A stretch of 8,488 nucleotides of DNA from Cyanobacteria bacterium UBA11370 (lineage in GTDB: Bacteria; Cyanobacteriota; Cyanobacteriia; Cyanobacteriales; Coleofasciculaceae): contig DNGI01000243.1 in the NCBI GenBank assembly GCA_003486645.1, positions 546 to 9,033 of the forward strand, in the 5' to 3' direction. How positions within the stretch are numbered: position 1 is the first letter of the stretch; every line of letters begins with the position of its first letter. The translations under genes and the position numbers were made by a program. The notes beneath the pieces were generated by a model that did not search any database, was not told where the DNA came from, and was given only the letters and a program-made list of their open reading frames with translations. Positions 1 through 7,350 of this stretch are shown here, piece after piece.

Positions 1-1346
1 CGTAGTTCGTGACTCATATTGGCGAGGAATTCTGTTTTAGCTTTATTAGCCGTATCTGCTAATTCTTTCGCCGCTTTTAGTTCAGCCGTGCGTTGATCGA
101 CTCGCTGTTCTAATGCTGTAAAAGACTCCTGCAACTGATAGGCCATTTGGTTAAATGAGTCAGCTAAAATACTCAATTCATCAATGGATTTAACGTCTAC
201 GTTTTGGTTTAATTCCCCCTTAGCAATGGCAACCGATGCGGCACTTAAACGCAGAATAGGTTTGCTGATCCAACGAGAGGTGAAAATTCCTAGTAGTGTG
301 GCTAGAATTAAAGCGCCTAAACACAGGAGAATGGTAGTACGAGTGTTAGCATTGATGCGACCCATGAATTCCGATTCTGGAACAACCACCACAATCAACC
401 AATTTAGTCCCCGACGATCTTGAAAGGGCATGACTTGTAAAAATTGGCGCTGACGGTCTAACATAAAATCAAGTTGTTCACTGCCTTTGATATTATTAAG
501 GTCATCAAATTCTGTAACCAAAAACTGAGCGGTAGCACTGATCAACGGATCACTACTTTCCATGGCTTTAAATCGTTCAGATTTCCCACTTTGGCTAGAT
601 ACAAATGGCGTTTTAGTCGTGGATGTAGCGACTAGTAGACCATTCCGTTCCATAATAAATGTCTGTCCAGACTTGCCAATTTTCAACTGACTTAGGAATT
701 CGCCAATGTGGGAAAGCGACAGCACTGTACTCGTTACCCCAATCAATGTTTCATCATTTCTATAGAGGGGGGCGATCGCCGTAATTGCCAGCGTATCCTC
801 ATTAGAATAGCGATAAATCTTACTCCAAGTAGGTTTTCCAACGTCTACAGCTTGTTGATACCAAAGATTGGAGCGAGGATCATAGTAGGTATCCCTCTGT
901 AACTCCTGCTGGCGGTTCCCTCGACTATCTGCGGCATACACATAATGTTGATAATTAATAGATTCATGAATCTGAAATTCACCATTGTCTTCATGAACGA
1001 CTCCAACATAGTTTCCATCCTCTGTCGCAATAGCGATCGCACTCACTGGAAATACTTTCATCTGATGCCATAAATGACGCTCAAAGTCAGGGAAATTTTG
1101 GAGATCCAGTTGACCCAGAATAATTTTATTTGTATTAATTTGATTTAATTGATGGGGAGTTTCTAAATAAGTCTCTAGTTTCTGATGAATGCGAGCAGCA
1201 ACTTCACTACGTAACTGAGTGGCTAAGTCGTTAACAGCTTGTTGTCCATTGCGTAAGGATAGCCATCCTGTTAATCCTACAGCAGCAAAGATTTGTAGAA
1301 CAAACGGTACGACGAGGACAAGGCGTAATGGCACTTTAAGAGACAT
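1..1346 (-). CDS. Membrane sensor histidine kinase, dCache-HAMP-HisKA (partial, 3' end outside window)
   Basis: This is the N-terminal half of a membrane-bound sensor kinase; 448 complete codons are visible. In order there is a first membrane helix (about residues 7-29), a large extracytoplasmic segment (about 33-330) with the double-Cache layout (the LWYQQA stretch near 161-166, and NWLIVVVVPESEF near its end), a second membrane helix (about 335-358), a HAMP domain (about 359-410), a coiled coil (EQRVDQRTAELKAAKE), and the start of the HisKA domain with the H-box NMSHELR. The phosphoacceptor is His446. The window ends there, so the ATPase domain and any receiver or phosphotransfer domain are not seen. 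The ATG at 1346 follows a good AGGAAG and opens the first membrane helix. The frame reads through without stops. The gene lies 10 bp behind the glycosyltransferase and is probably coupled to it. The ligand is unknown. Family assignment is firm; a hybrid kinase is possible but unproven. Confidence 0.9.
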   Translation of the reverse strand, partial: MSLKVPLRLVLVVPFVLQIFAAVGLTGWLSLRNGQQAVNDLATQLRSEVAARIHQKLETYLETPHQLNQINTNKIILGQLDLQNFPDFERHLWHQMKVFPVSAIAIATEDGNYVGVVHEDNGEFQIHESINYQHYVYAADSRGNRQQELQRDTYYDPRSNLWYQQAVDVGKPTWSKIYRYSNEDTLAITAIAPLYRNDETLIGVTSTVLSLSHIGEFLSQLKIGKSGQTFIMERNGLLVATSTTKTPFVSSQSGKSERFKAMESSDPLISATAQFLVTEFDDLNNIKGSEQLDFMLDRQRQFLQVMPFQDRRGLNWLIVVVVPESEFMGRINANTRTTILLCLGALILATLLGIFTSRWISKPILRLSAASVAIAKGELNQNVDVKSIDELSILADSFNQMAYQLQESFTALEQRVDQRTAELKAAKELADTANKAKTEFLANMSHEL

Positions 1347-1352
1347 TTTTTG

Positions 1353-1358
1353 CTTCCT
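1353..1358 (-). promoter_or_regulatory. Ribosome binding site of the histidine kinase gene, overlapping the upstream stop codon
   Basis: AGGAAG lies 6 bases before the ATG at 1346. Its first two bases are the last two of the TAG stop (1359-1357) of the glycosyltransferase gene. Ribosomes ending the upstream gene would stop on this site, which favours translational coupling and supports the choice of start. Confidence 0.75.
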
Positions 1359-2928
1359 AATTGCTCTCTACTTTAACGACTTTCCATAGCTGTAACTGAT
1401 TTAAATAAACTGGCTTAATCCTATAATTCAACTCTTTTTCAATTCCAGCTCGAAATTTATTAGAACAATTGAATAAAAAGAGATCACTGAATTGATCAAT
1501 AATTTTAGGTATAGTTGACTGCTCGGTCAACTGAAAACGTACTTTTGAATCGAGGAGATAACTCAGAGATATGACATCATGCACAAGACCATCACTGAGC
1601 AACAATGGCGAATCAGCCTGATTGATAATAGGTGCGATACCTAAATTATCAACACTTTGGTACTTATTCCATGAAACTTGGGATGGCGAACTTATTTCAC
1701 AAGACAAAACACCAATTGAAATTAGAAAAAATATAGCAATATGCCATAGTTTATGCTCTATACTATTAGTAAAACTGGAGGTTATTTTTGTAGATAGCAG
1801 GTAAGCAACGGCTAACTGAATCCCTAAATACGATGGGATTAGATATCGACTAACAGTTGACCGTCGCCCTCCCAAAACTAAATCTGGAAAAATTAGAGCT
1901 AAAGCTGTAACTCCGGTTAATGTCACAACAAACAACCAAACTTGTTTCGGGGTGTTAATGCAAAGATAATAAATTGAATAAATGACTAGAATTAATATCA
2001 GTGGAATAAAATATTTAAATGAATGAATTAAACTAAATTCGACATCTAAAAACACTCGACTAAGATTCAAGATGCCAATTTTTATCAAGGGTAATATCCC
2101 TATCTCTTTTGCTCTCCAATCCCCCATTTTATGGGAGTTTTCGAGGATAAAATAAAGCCAAGGAAAAAATGCAAATAGTGCTGCTCCAGATGACATCAAA
2201 TAAGCAGTAACTGTTTTACTCGCTCTAAATCCTTCTATTACAATTACATAAATTCCATATCCCATAATAACAAATAGTGTAAACGGAAATGTATATAAGC
2301 CCAGGGTGACAGCCACCCCATAAATAACCCAGCTAAACTTCGTTTGAAGTCGTATTGCTTGCAACAGAGTTGCACTCGACAACAAAATCATTACTGTCCA
2401 CAAACCGTACTGTCGTACTTCCTGTGCATAGAGGATGTGAAAGGGTGAAATAGCGATTAGTGCGATCGCCATCCATCCTATCAGCGATGAGTTGAATAAC
2501 TCCAGGCAAAGCCAATAAATACAAGGAAATGCTAGCAAGCTAATCAACGCTGACAAACTTCTCCTCACCACAACTGAATTCCCAAACCACTGCACCCAAA
2601 ATCGAGCAATTATGTAATACAACGGTGTATTCTGAGGTTCCTCTGAAGCTACAATCTTAATGACATCAATAACATCTTTTTCAGGGCTAGGACGCTGATA
2701 CTTCCGTAAATCTTCGATACTAATCACATCACCATTGCGGATGTCTTGGGTTAATTCTGTCGATGTGTAGCCAGAAATTCGGAATGAGTTAATCACCTCA
2801 TCCAACCAGTAAATTTTTTTGTCCAGATTGGCGAATCGAAAAAATATACCCAGTACTAGCAAGGAGATGACTAAAAATCTTAACCAAGCTGGGGGCTTCC
2901 TCCAACTTGGTGTAAACTGACTTTTCAT
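1357..2928 (-). CDS. Polytopic membrane glycosyltransferase, GT-C fold, GT39/ArnT-like (PMT_2) family
   Basis: The 523-residue protein has about ten hydrophobic segments (for example 16-33, 122-142, 147-165, 172-192, 200-232, 240-262, 306-324, 329-348, 364-380, 395-412) and a soluble C-terminal tail from about 413. Two features point to the ArnT/PMT branch of GT-C enzymes. One is the acidic pair in WLDE (D43, E44) in the first outer loop, where these enzymes carry their catalytic acid. The other is SPFHILYAQEVRQYG at 161-175, the second-loop signature. GRRSTVSRYLIPS near 354-366 also resembles cyanobacterial members. Such enzymes move a sugar from a polyprenyl-phosphate donor to a lipid, glycan or protein on the outer membrane face; the acceptor cannot be told here. 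The ATG at 2928 has only a weak GGA about 10 bases upstream. It lies 44 bp behind putA and 10 bp ahead of the kinase. By eye it is more A+T-rich than putA. Family is fairly sure, substrate unknown. Confidence 0.82.
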   Translation of the reverse strand: MKSQFTPSWRKPPAWLRFLVISLLVLGIFFRFANLDKKIYWLDEVINSFRISGYTSTELTQDIRNGDVISIEDLRKYQRPSPEKDVIDVIKIVASEEPQNTPLYYIIARFWVQWFGNSVVVRRSLSALISLLAFPCIYWLCLELFNSSLIGWMAIALIAISPFHILYAQEVRQYGLWTVMILLSSATLLQAIRLQTKFSWVIYGVAVTLGLYTFPFTLFVIMGYGIYVIVIEGFRASKTVTAYLMSSGAALFAFFPWLYFILENSHKMGDWRAKEIGILPLIKIGILNLSRVFLDVEFSLIHSFKYFIPLILILVIYSIYYLCINTPKQVWLFVVTLTGVTALALIFPDLVLGGRRSTVSRYLIPSYLGIQLAVAYLLSTKITSSFTNSIEHKLWHIAIFFLISIGVLSCEISSPSQVSWNKYQSVDNLGIAPIINQADSPLLLSDGLVHDVISLSYLLDSKVRFQLTEQSTIPKIIDQFSDLFLFNCSNKFRAGIEKELNYRIKPVYLNQLQLWKVVKVESN

Positions 2929-2972
2929 TGATTAAACTATCCAATCCTGTTTTGAAATACAGGGTAATAGTC

Positions 2973-5900
2973 TTAGTCTGCACCTTCAATGGGTGCAAAA
3001 CCCTGACGCTGGATATTTTCCGTCACCACACGCGGTTCCAAAAATTGCAATAAATAATCGGAACCTCCCGCTTTAGAACCCACCCCAGAAAGCTTAAACC
3101 CACCAAAGGGTTGCCGCGCTACGATTGCACCCGTAATCGTGCGGTTAATGTAAAGATTTCCAACTTCAAACTCGGTAGAGGCTTGTTGAATGTGAGAAGG
3201 AGTACGAGAATATAACCCTCCTGTCAGCGCATAATTAGTCCCATTTGCTACCTTTAGCGCTTCCAGAAAATCCTTTACCCGGATCACACCAACGACTGGT
3301 CCAAAGATCTCTTCTTGAGCAATTTTGGCATCGGGAGCGACATTTGTAAAGATGACGGGACCAATAAAATAACCCGTCTTGGGTGACGGCATTTCTAACG
3401 CCACCTCTGCTTCTTGCCGTCCTTTTTCAATATAGTCCCGAATGCGATCGCGGGCTGTGGCATCAATCACTGGCCCCACTTGAGTACTCGGTGCTTCTGC
3501 TGCGCCAATATTGAGCGATCGCGTCGCCTCTACTAACCGTCCCACAAACGTATCATAAACCGAATCCACCACAATTACCCGCGAACAAGCCGAACATTTT
3601 TGACCACTATAGCCAAACGCCGACTGCACCACACCCGCCACCGCCTGGTCAAGGTCAGCACTTTCATCCACAATAATGGCATTCTTCCCCCCCATTTCAG
3701 CAATCACGCGCTTGAGATGTTTTTGTCCCGGTTGCACAATCGCCGCATCGGCATAAATACGACATCCAACCTCTTGAGAACCTGTAAACGCAATCAGATG
3801 AACATCCGGATGTTTCACCATATAAGCACCCACCTGAGAACCCTTCCCAGGCACATATTGAAACACCCCTTTTGGTATCCCCGCTTCGACTAAAATTTCT
3901 GCTAACTTTGCCGCAATTACCGATGACGTTTCTGCGGGTTTCAATAAAGTACAATTTCCTGCCACTAATGCAGCAACGGTCATTCCTGTCGCAATAGCCA
4001 AAGGAAAATTCCAAGGAGAAATTACCAGTGCAATTCCACGCGGCTGATAAATATATCGATTCGTCTCCCCCGCGATATCATAATTATACCCCTGTTCCAA
4101 CCGTTCCATTTCATCAGCATAATAGCGGCAAAAATCTATCGCTTCCGACACTTCCCCATCCGCCTCTCGCAACGCTTTCCCCACTTCTAAACACACCCAA
4201 GCGGATAATTCGGCACGACGTTTTTCCATCAAATCTGCCGCTTTCCGCAATACCCCAGCACGTTCTTTTACAGGTGTACGCCGCCAATTCGGAAATGCTG
4301 CTTTAGCCGCTTGTAACGCTTCATCCGCTTGTTCTATCGAAATTAATCCAATTTTTCCAATCACTTCAGTCGGATGAGACGGATTAACCGAATCAACAGT
4401 TACCTGAATATTTTGATACTCTCCATTAATTAGAGGAAAATACGTTTTCCCTAACTCTTTCCGTACAGTTTCAAACGCTTCTTTCGCCTCCTCCCTTGCT
4501 TCTATTCTGGCATAATCCGTATCCGCCACATTACCAAACCTGGCAACGGATTTTGTAGCGGATGTAACGGATAAGTTATTAATAAAGAACCGATTTTGAG
4601 GAGCAACCAATAACCCATCCGTTACCCCATCCGTTACCCCATCCGTTGCCACATCCGCTACATCCATTACCCCATCCGTTACATCCGTTATCAAATCCGC
4701 TGCCACTGGTTTCGGTGGGGCAATTAATTCTTCAATGGGACGATCTTCCAAACTTTGTCGCAAGAAGGAACTATTTGCCGTATTTTCTAATAAACGGCGA
4801 ATTAAATAAGCCATTCCTGGCAGTAATTCCCCATAAGGTGCATAAACTCGCACCCGATGTCCTCGCTGAACTAACGCTTTGGCTAATTGATCGCCCATGC
4901 CATATAAAACTTGCATTTCAAAACGGCGGCGAGGGATATTAAGATGTTCGGCAATCGCAATTGCTCTCGCTTGCGATCGCACGTTATGACTCCCAATTGC
5001 GGCATACAGATACTCATGATTTTCGAGCAATATTTGAGTCATCTGCTCAAAATTGATATCCGTGGCAGCTTTATCGTTATAAACGGGTTGCTGCCAATCT
5101 TTTTGTACCGCTTTAATGGTTTCTTGATCCCAATATGCGCCTTTAACAAGTCGTACTGTGAGGGGATATCCGCGCTGTTTTACCCAGTTGATTAATTCTC
5201 TCAAATCTTGCTGAGAATTTCGTAAATAGGCTTGTAATGTCATGCCGATATCGGTGCGATCGCGGAATTCGTCTTCCATTAATAATTGCTTGAGAATGGA
5301 AAGCGTCATGTCTTTATAAACATACTGTTCCATATCGAAGTGAACGCCTGCACCGAGTTCTTTGGCACGGCGTAATAAGGTGCGGATGCGATCGCAAACT
5401 CGTTCTTTACTTCCTTCTGGGTCGAGGGGGTCAAATTGAGAGTAAAATGCGGTTAACTTGACAGAGACTTGAACTTGTGGTAGCTTTTCAGCATCGGCAA
5501 AGTCTATCTCTTCAACAAATGACCACTTCTTAGCTTCGTGAGTAAGCTGTTCCATCAAATCGAGATAGTTTTGCAGATAGGATTGAGCTTCTGTTTCCGT
5601 AATTACTGCTTCACCTAATAAATCAAGAGTGAATCCCATCTTGTCTTTTCGCAATCGCTCAATGGTTTTGATAGCTTGCTGGATAGTTTCTCCGGCAATA
5701 TATTTATGAGCGAGGGTTTCAACGGCAGTGGAGACAGTTGTAGCGGCTAACTGTCCTGGCATCGAATCAGGATTGGCAAAGTTAAGTAGGGTTTTGAGTG
5801 CAGTGGGGAGTTCCACCGACTCATCCCCTAAGTATTCTTGCAAATGACGAGCAATTTCAGTTTTACTCCGCAGAGCAGGTAATGTATCGATAAAGTGAAA

Positions 5901-6077
5901 CAACTGTACCCGCAAACCAGGATTACTCATTGCCCAGGCTAAGAGTTTATCATCCCAACGCATTTGGTCGCGCATCTGGGCAAAGAAGGAACGCTTGGAT
6001 CGCGTTGCTTCCAGAAGTTGTTTAGCAATTTCAGTCGTTTTAGTTTCGTAGATGGTTTGGGGCACTTGGACAACCAC
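2973..6077 (-). CDS. putA: Bifunctional proline dehydrogenase / L-glutamate gamma-semialdehyde dehydrogenase
   Basis: This fused enzyme oxidises proline to pyrroline-5-carboxylate (FAD) and then to glutamate (NAD+). From the GTG at 6077 it has 1034 residues. The N-terminal part, to about 450, is the proline dehydrogenase barrel, with RLVKGAYWD (309-317), EMQVLYGMGD (387-396) and the substrate-loop motif RRLLENTANSSF (427-438). The aldehyde dehydrogenase half (about 531-1034) has SPWNFPLAIA (687-696), FTGSQEVG (764-771), the catalytic Glu in AEMGGKN (E794) and the catalytic Cys in GQKCSACSR (C828), then EEIFGPVVG. There is no N-terminal ribbon-helix-helix DNA-binding domain, so it should not act as its own repressor as E. 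coli PutA does. The linker (about 454-531) is enlarged by a TDGV-type repeat. An in-frame TTG at 6119 would add 14 residues, but the GTG has an AGGAG before it and its MVVQVPQT-like start looks more like relatives. Probably first gene of a leftward unit. Confidence 0.95.
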   Translation of the reverse strand: MVVQVPQTIYETKTTEIAKQLLEATRSKRSFFAQMRDQMRWDDKLLAWAMSNPGLRVQLFHFIDTLPALRSKTEIARHLQEYLGDESVELPTALKTLLNFANPDSMPGQLAATTVSTAVETLAHKYIAGETIQQAIKTIERLRKDKMGFTLDLLGEAVITETEAQSYLQNYLDLMEQLTHEAKKWSFVEEIDFADAEKLPQVQVSVKLTAFYSQFDPLDPEGSKERVCDRIRTLLRRAKELGAGVHFDMEQYVYKDMTLSILKQLLMEDEFRDRTDIGMTLQAYLRNSQQDLRELINWVKQRGYPLTVRLVKGAYWDQETIKAVQKDWQQPVYNDKAATDINFEQMTQILLENHEYLYAAIGSHNVRSQARAIAIAEHLNIPRRRFEMQVLYGMGDQLAKALVQRGHRVRVYAPYGELLPGMAYLIRRLLENTANSSFLRQSLEDRPIEELIAPPKPVAADLITDVTDGVMDVADVATDGVTDGVTDGLLVAPQNRFFINNLSVTSATKSVARFGNVADTDYARIEAREEAKEAFETVRKELGKTYFPLINGEYQNIQVTVDSVNPSHPTEVIGKIGLISIEQADEALQAAKAAFPNWRRTPVKERAGVLRKAADLMEKRRAELSAWVCLEVGKALREADGEVSEAIDFCRYYADEMERLEQGYNYDIAGETNRYIYQPRGIALVISPWNFPLAIATGMTVAALVAGNCTLLKPAETSSVIAAKLAEILVEAGIPKGVFQYVPGKGSQVGAYMVKHPDVHLIAFTGSQEVGCRIYADAAIVQPGQKHLKRVIAEMGGKNAIIVDESADLDQAVAGVVQSAFGYSGQKCSACSRVIVVDSVYDTFVGRLVEATRSLNIGAAEAPSTQVGPVIDATARDRIRDYIEKGRQEAEVALEMPSPKTGYFIGPVIFTNVAPDAKIAQEEIFGPVVGVIRVKDFLEALKVANGTNYALTGGLYSRTPSHIQQASTEFEVGNLYINRTITGAIVARQPFGGFKLSGVGSKAGGSDYLLQFLEPRVVTENIQRQGFAPIEGAD
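4543..4703 (-). repeat. In-frame minisatellite in the putA interdomain linker, with inverted copies
   Basis: On the + strand the nonamer ATCCGTTAC (or a close variant) starts at 4617, 4629, 4641, 4653, 4662, 4674, 4683 and, degenerate, 4695. Spacing is 9 or 12 bp, so it stays in frame. On the coding strand it reads VTD or VTDG. Three copies in the opposite orientation lie at 4543-4551, 4555-4563 and 4564-4572, where the coding strand reads SVA, SAT and SVT. The pair 4555-4572 / 4674-4691 is complementary at 16 of 18 positions and could form a hairpin in the mRNA. The repeat falls between the two catalytic domains, where length change should be tolerated. Confidence 0.85.
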
Positions 6078-6087
6078 AGGTGATAGA

Positions 6088-6092
6088 CTCCT
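6088..6092 (-). promoter_or_regulatory. Ribosome binding site deciding the putA start
   Basis: AGGAG lies 10 bases before the GTG at 6077, a slightly long but workable spacing. Nothing comparable precedes the alternative TTG at 6119, which also lies at the predicted transcription start. This site is the main reason for choosing the GTG. Confidence 0.6.
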
Positions 6093-6126
6093 GATCGGGA
6101 CGAGGGGAATAGTTCTCAAACTTTCT

Positions 6127-6132
6127 ATTATA
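6127..6132 (-). promoter_or_regulatory. Probable -10 element of the putA promoter
   Basis: The minus strand reads TATAAT, a perfect sigma-70-type -10 hexamer, inside GATATAATAG. Transcription would begin near 6120, giving a leader of about 43 bases before the GTG at 6077. No good -35 hexamer is seen 16-18 bp upstream, which suggests help from an activator or a weak basal promoter. Confidence 0.55.
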
Positions 6133-6136
6133 TCTA

Positions 6137-6153
6137 CCTTTGGCTATCAAAGG
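6137..6153. promoter_or_regulatory. Inverted repeat at the putA promoter, candidate operator
   Basis: CCTTTG, five bases (GCTAT), CAAAGG form a perfect 6-bp inverted repeat. It ends 4 bp upstream of the putA TATAAT, in the -10/-35 spacer and -35 region. A dimeric regulator bound here would touch RNA polymerase. The regulator is not identified, and the half-site matches no cyanobacterial consensus I can name. Confidence 0.35.
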
Positions 6154-6210
6154 GAACTAACCAGCGCTTCCAAATTCATACCTTCAAAATTCCCAGTTTG
6201 TAGGGAGAGG

Positions 6211-6242
6211 TTGACTCAAGTTGATCAGTTTAGCTTTATAAT
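6211..6242 (+). promoter_or_regulatory. Possible promoter of the HTH-GAF gene
   Basis: TTGACT (6211-6216) and a perfect TATAAT (6237-6242) lie in the divergent region, pointing right. The 20-bp spacer is longer than the optimal 17, so either the -10 works with an activator or the -35 match is chance. Transcription would start near 6249, giving a leader of about 127 bases that contains the palindrome at 6305-6320. Confidence 0.4.
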
Positions 6243-6304
6243 CTGTTACATTAAGACCCCACCACTCCATTCCCCATTGAACTAAGCGAATTGACGGTAG
6301 GATT

Positions 6305-6320
6305 TAAGCCAATTGGCTTA
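6305..6320. promoter_or_regulatory. Perfect 16-bp palindrome in the leader of the HTH-GAF gene
   Basis: TAAGCCAATTGGCTTA is identical to its own reverse complement. It lies between the likely -10 and the ATG at 6376. It could be an operator for a dimeric protein, perhaps the HTH-like product of the next gene. Without a loop it is a poor RNA hairpin. The role is inferred from position only. Confidence 0.4.
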
Positions 6321-6375
6321 TTCTCATTCATATCGTCATCATTTTACAATTGCAGTAGATTTACGCTGCTCCGAT

Positions 6376-7344
6376 ATGTCAAAAACATTGAGTGTGCATC
6401 CTAAATATATCCAAACCGTTGAACAGGCTTGGAGACATAAGAGTGACGGACAAGAACACGATCTGGCTGAAGAGTTAGGGCGATCGCTACCCATTGTTAT
6501 TAACAATCTCTTCCTCAAAGGTCAACCTGTTAACCGTCTAAATTTTTTACAAATTTGTCAGATATTAGATTTAAATTGGCGAGAAGTTGCTGGCTTAGAG
6601 GTGCAAGAAAAATCGATTTCCTCTGTAGCTAGAACCGCAAATTCTACTGATACTATTTCAGCGTCCAATCCAGTGACAAGAATAAGTGCGGTTGACCAAG
6701 CCTTAAGCGATTTGGTTCGCACTCTCTGTGATATGCTGCATCGGATTACTCGAAATGCTGGTAATTTATTAGGTGCGGATCGCACGAGTATTTTTTTACT
6801 GGATCAAGATAAAAAAGAAGTTGGATCACTAATTGCTGAAGATGGACGTGGCGGTTCGCTAATGATTGACATTCCCATGAATAAAGGAATTGTAGGTCTA
6901 GCGGCGACAACTTCACAAGTCATCAATATTCCCTTTGATGTCTATGACGATCCGCGTTCTGAACAAGCGAAGAAAACCGATCAAAAAACTGGGTATCGGA
7001 CTTACACAATTTTAGCTTGGCCTTTGTTAAATAATAAACAAGAGGTTGTTGCTGTTGTTCAATTTATCAATAAGTTGAAGCCTAATCACAAACCTCAAGA
7101 TAACTTGGCTAACAGGATTGATAAGAGGGGATTTACCTCAGACGATGAAGTCCTCTTTGCGAGATTTACCCCTTCCATTCTGGAAATTTTATCGAAGTGT
7201 CAGTTTTGTTACCAACTGGCTCAAAAACTCAGAGAAAATGGACAAATTATGCGAGGTGGGGTAATCCTGCAAGAAGCCGAATTAGTTGCTGAAATCAAGC
7301 GCAGAGAACAACAGCTACGCCTAAGTCTCAATAAAGTATCTTAA
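6376..7344 (+). CDS. HTH-like domain plus NKFDE-type GAF domain protein, putative cyclic-nucleotide-responsive regulator
   Basis: The protein has 322 residues. Residues about 1-72 (LSVHPKYIQTVEQAW, then AEELG and LNFLQICQILDLNW) resemble the HTH-like N-terminal module of several cyanobacterial regulatory and NTPase proteins. A low-complexity Ser/Thr-rich stretch (about 78-105) leads to a GAF domain (about 112-270) with GADRTSIFLLD and IPMNKGIVGLAATT. It carries the NK...F-x3-DE signature (N232, K233, F253, D257, E258) typical of cAMP/cGMP-binding GAF domains of cyanobacterial CyaB cyclases and mammalian phosphodiesterases. The tail (about 285-320) is a charged helix, likely coiled coil, with no enzymatic domain after it. 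So it may bind a cyclic nucleotide and act through the N-terminal domain or a partner; this is inference. An in-frame TTG at 6313, with AGGA 10 bases upstream, would add 21 residues, but it sits in the palindrome; the ATG fits the domain start yet has no clear Shine-Dalgarno. Confidence 0.8.
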   Translation: MSKTLSVHPKYIQTVEQAWRHKSDGQEHDLAEELGRSLPIVINNLFLKGQPVNRLNFLQICQILDLNWREVAGLEVQEKSISSVARTANSTDTISASNPVTRISAVDQALSDLVRTLCDMLHRITRNAGNLLGADRTSIFLLDQDKKEVGSLIAEDGRGGSLMIDIPMNKGIVGLAATTSQVINIPFDVYDDPRSEQAKKTDQKTGYRTYTILAWPLLNNKQEVVAVVQFINKLKPNHKPQDNLANRIDKRGFTSDDEVLFARFTPSILEILSKCQFCYQLAQKLRENGQIMRGGVILQEAELVAEIKRREQQLRLSLNKVS

Positions 7345-7350
7345 TAACAT

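Noticed and set aside
184..423. Open frame on the + strand, 79 residues
   Set aside because: It lies opposite the kinase TM2/HAMP coding region, whose protein is clearly recognisable. The antisense frame has no domain features.
2946..2963. Hairpin CCTGT...ACAGG between putA and the glycosyltransferase as a terminator
   Set aside because: The stem is only 5 bp with a mismatch, is not GC-rich and has no T-run after it. It is too weak to call.
3600..5195. Several open frames of 92-105 residues on both strands within putA
   Set aside because: They are overlapped by the well-conserved PutA reading frame and have no recognisable protein features.
6313..6375. TTG start adding 21 residues to the HTH-GAF protein
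   Set aside because: The extra residues look non-conserved in character, the TTG lies in the centre of the palindrome, and the ATG at 6376 matches the beginning of the domain. The AGGA upstream of the TTG keeps this from being certain.
6120..6375. NtcA-type site (GTA-N8-TAC) in the divergent putA region
   Set aside because: I looked for this nitrogen-control site because it would suit putA, but found no acceptable match.
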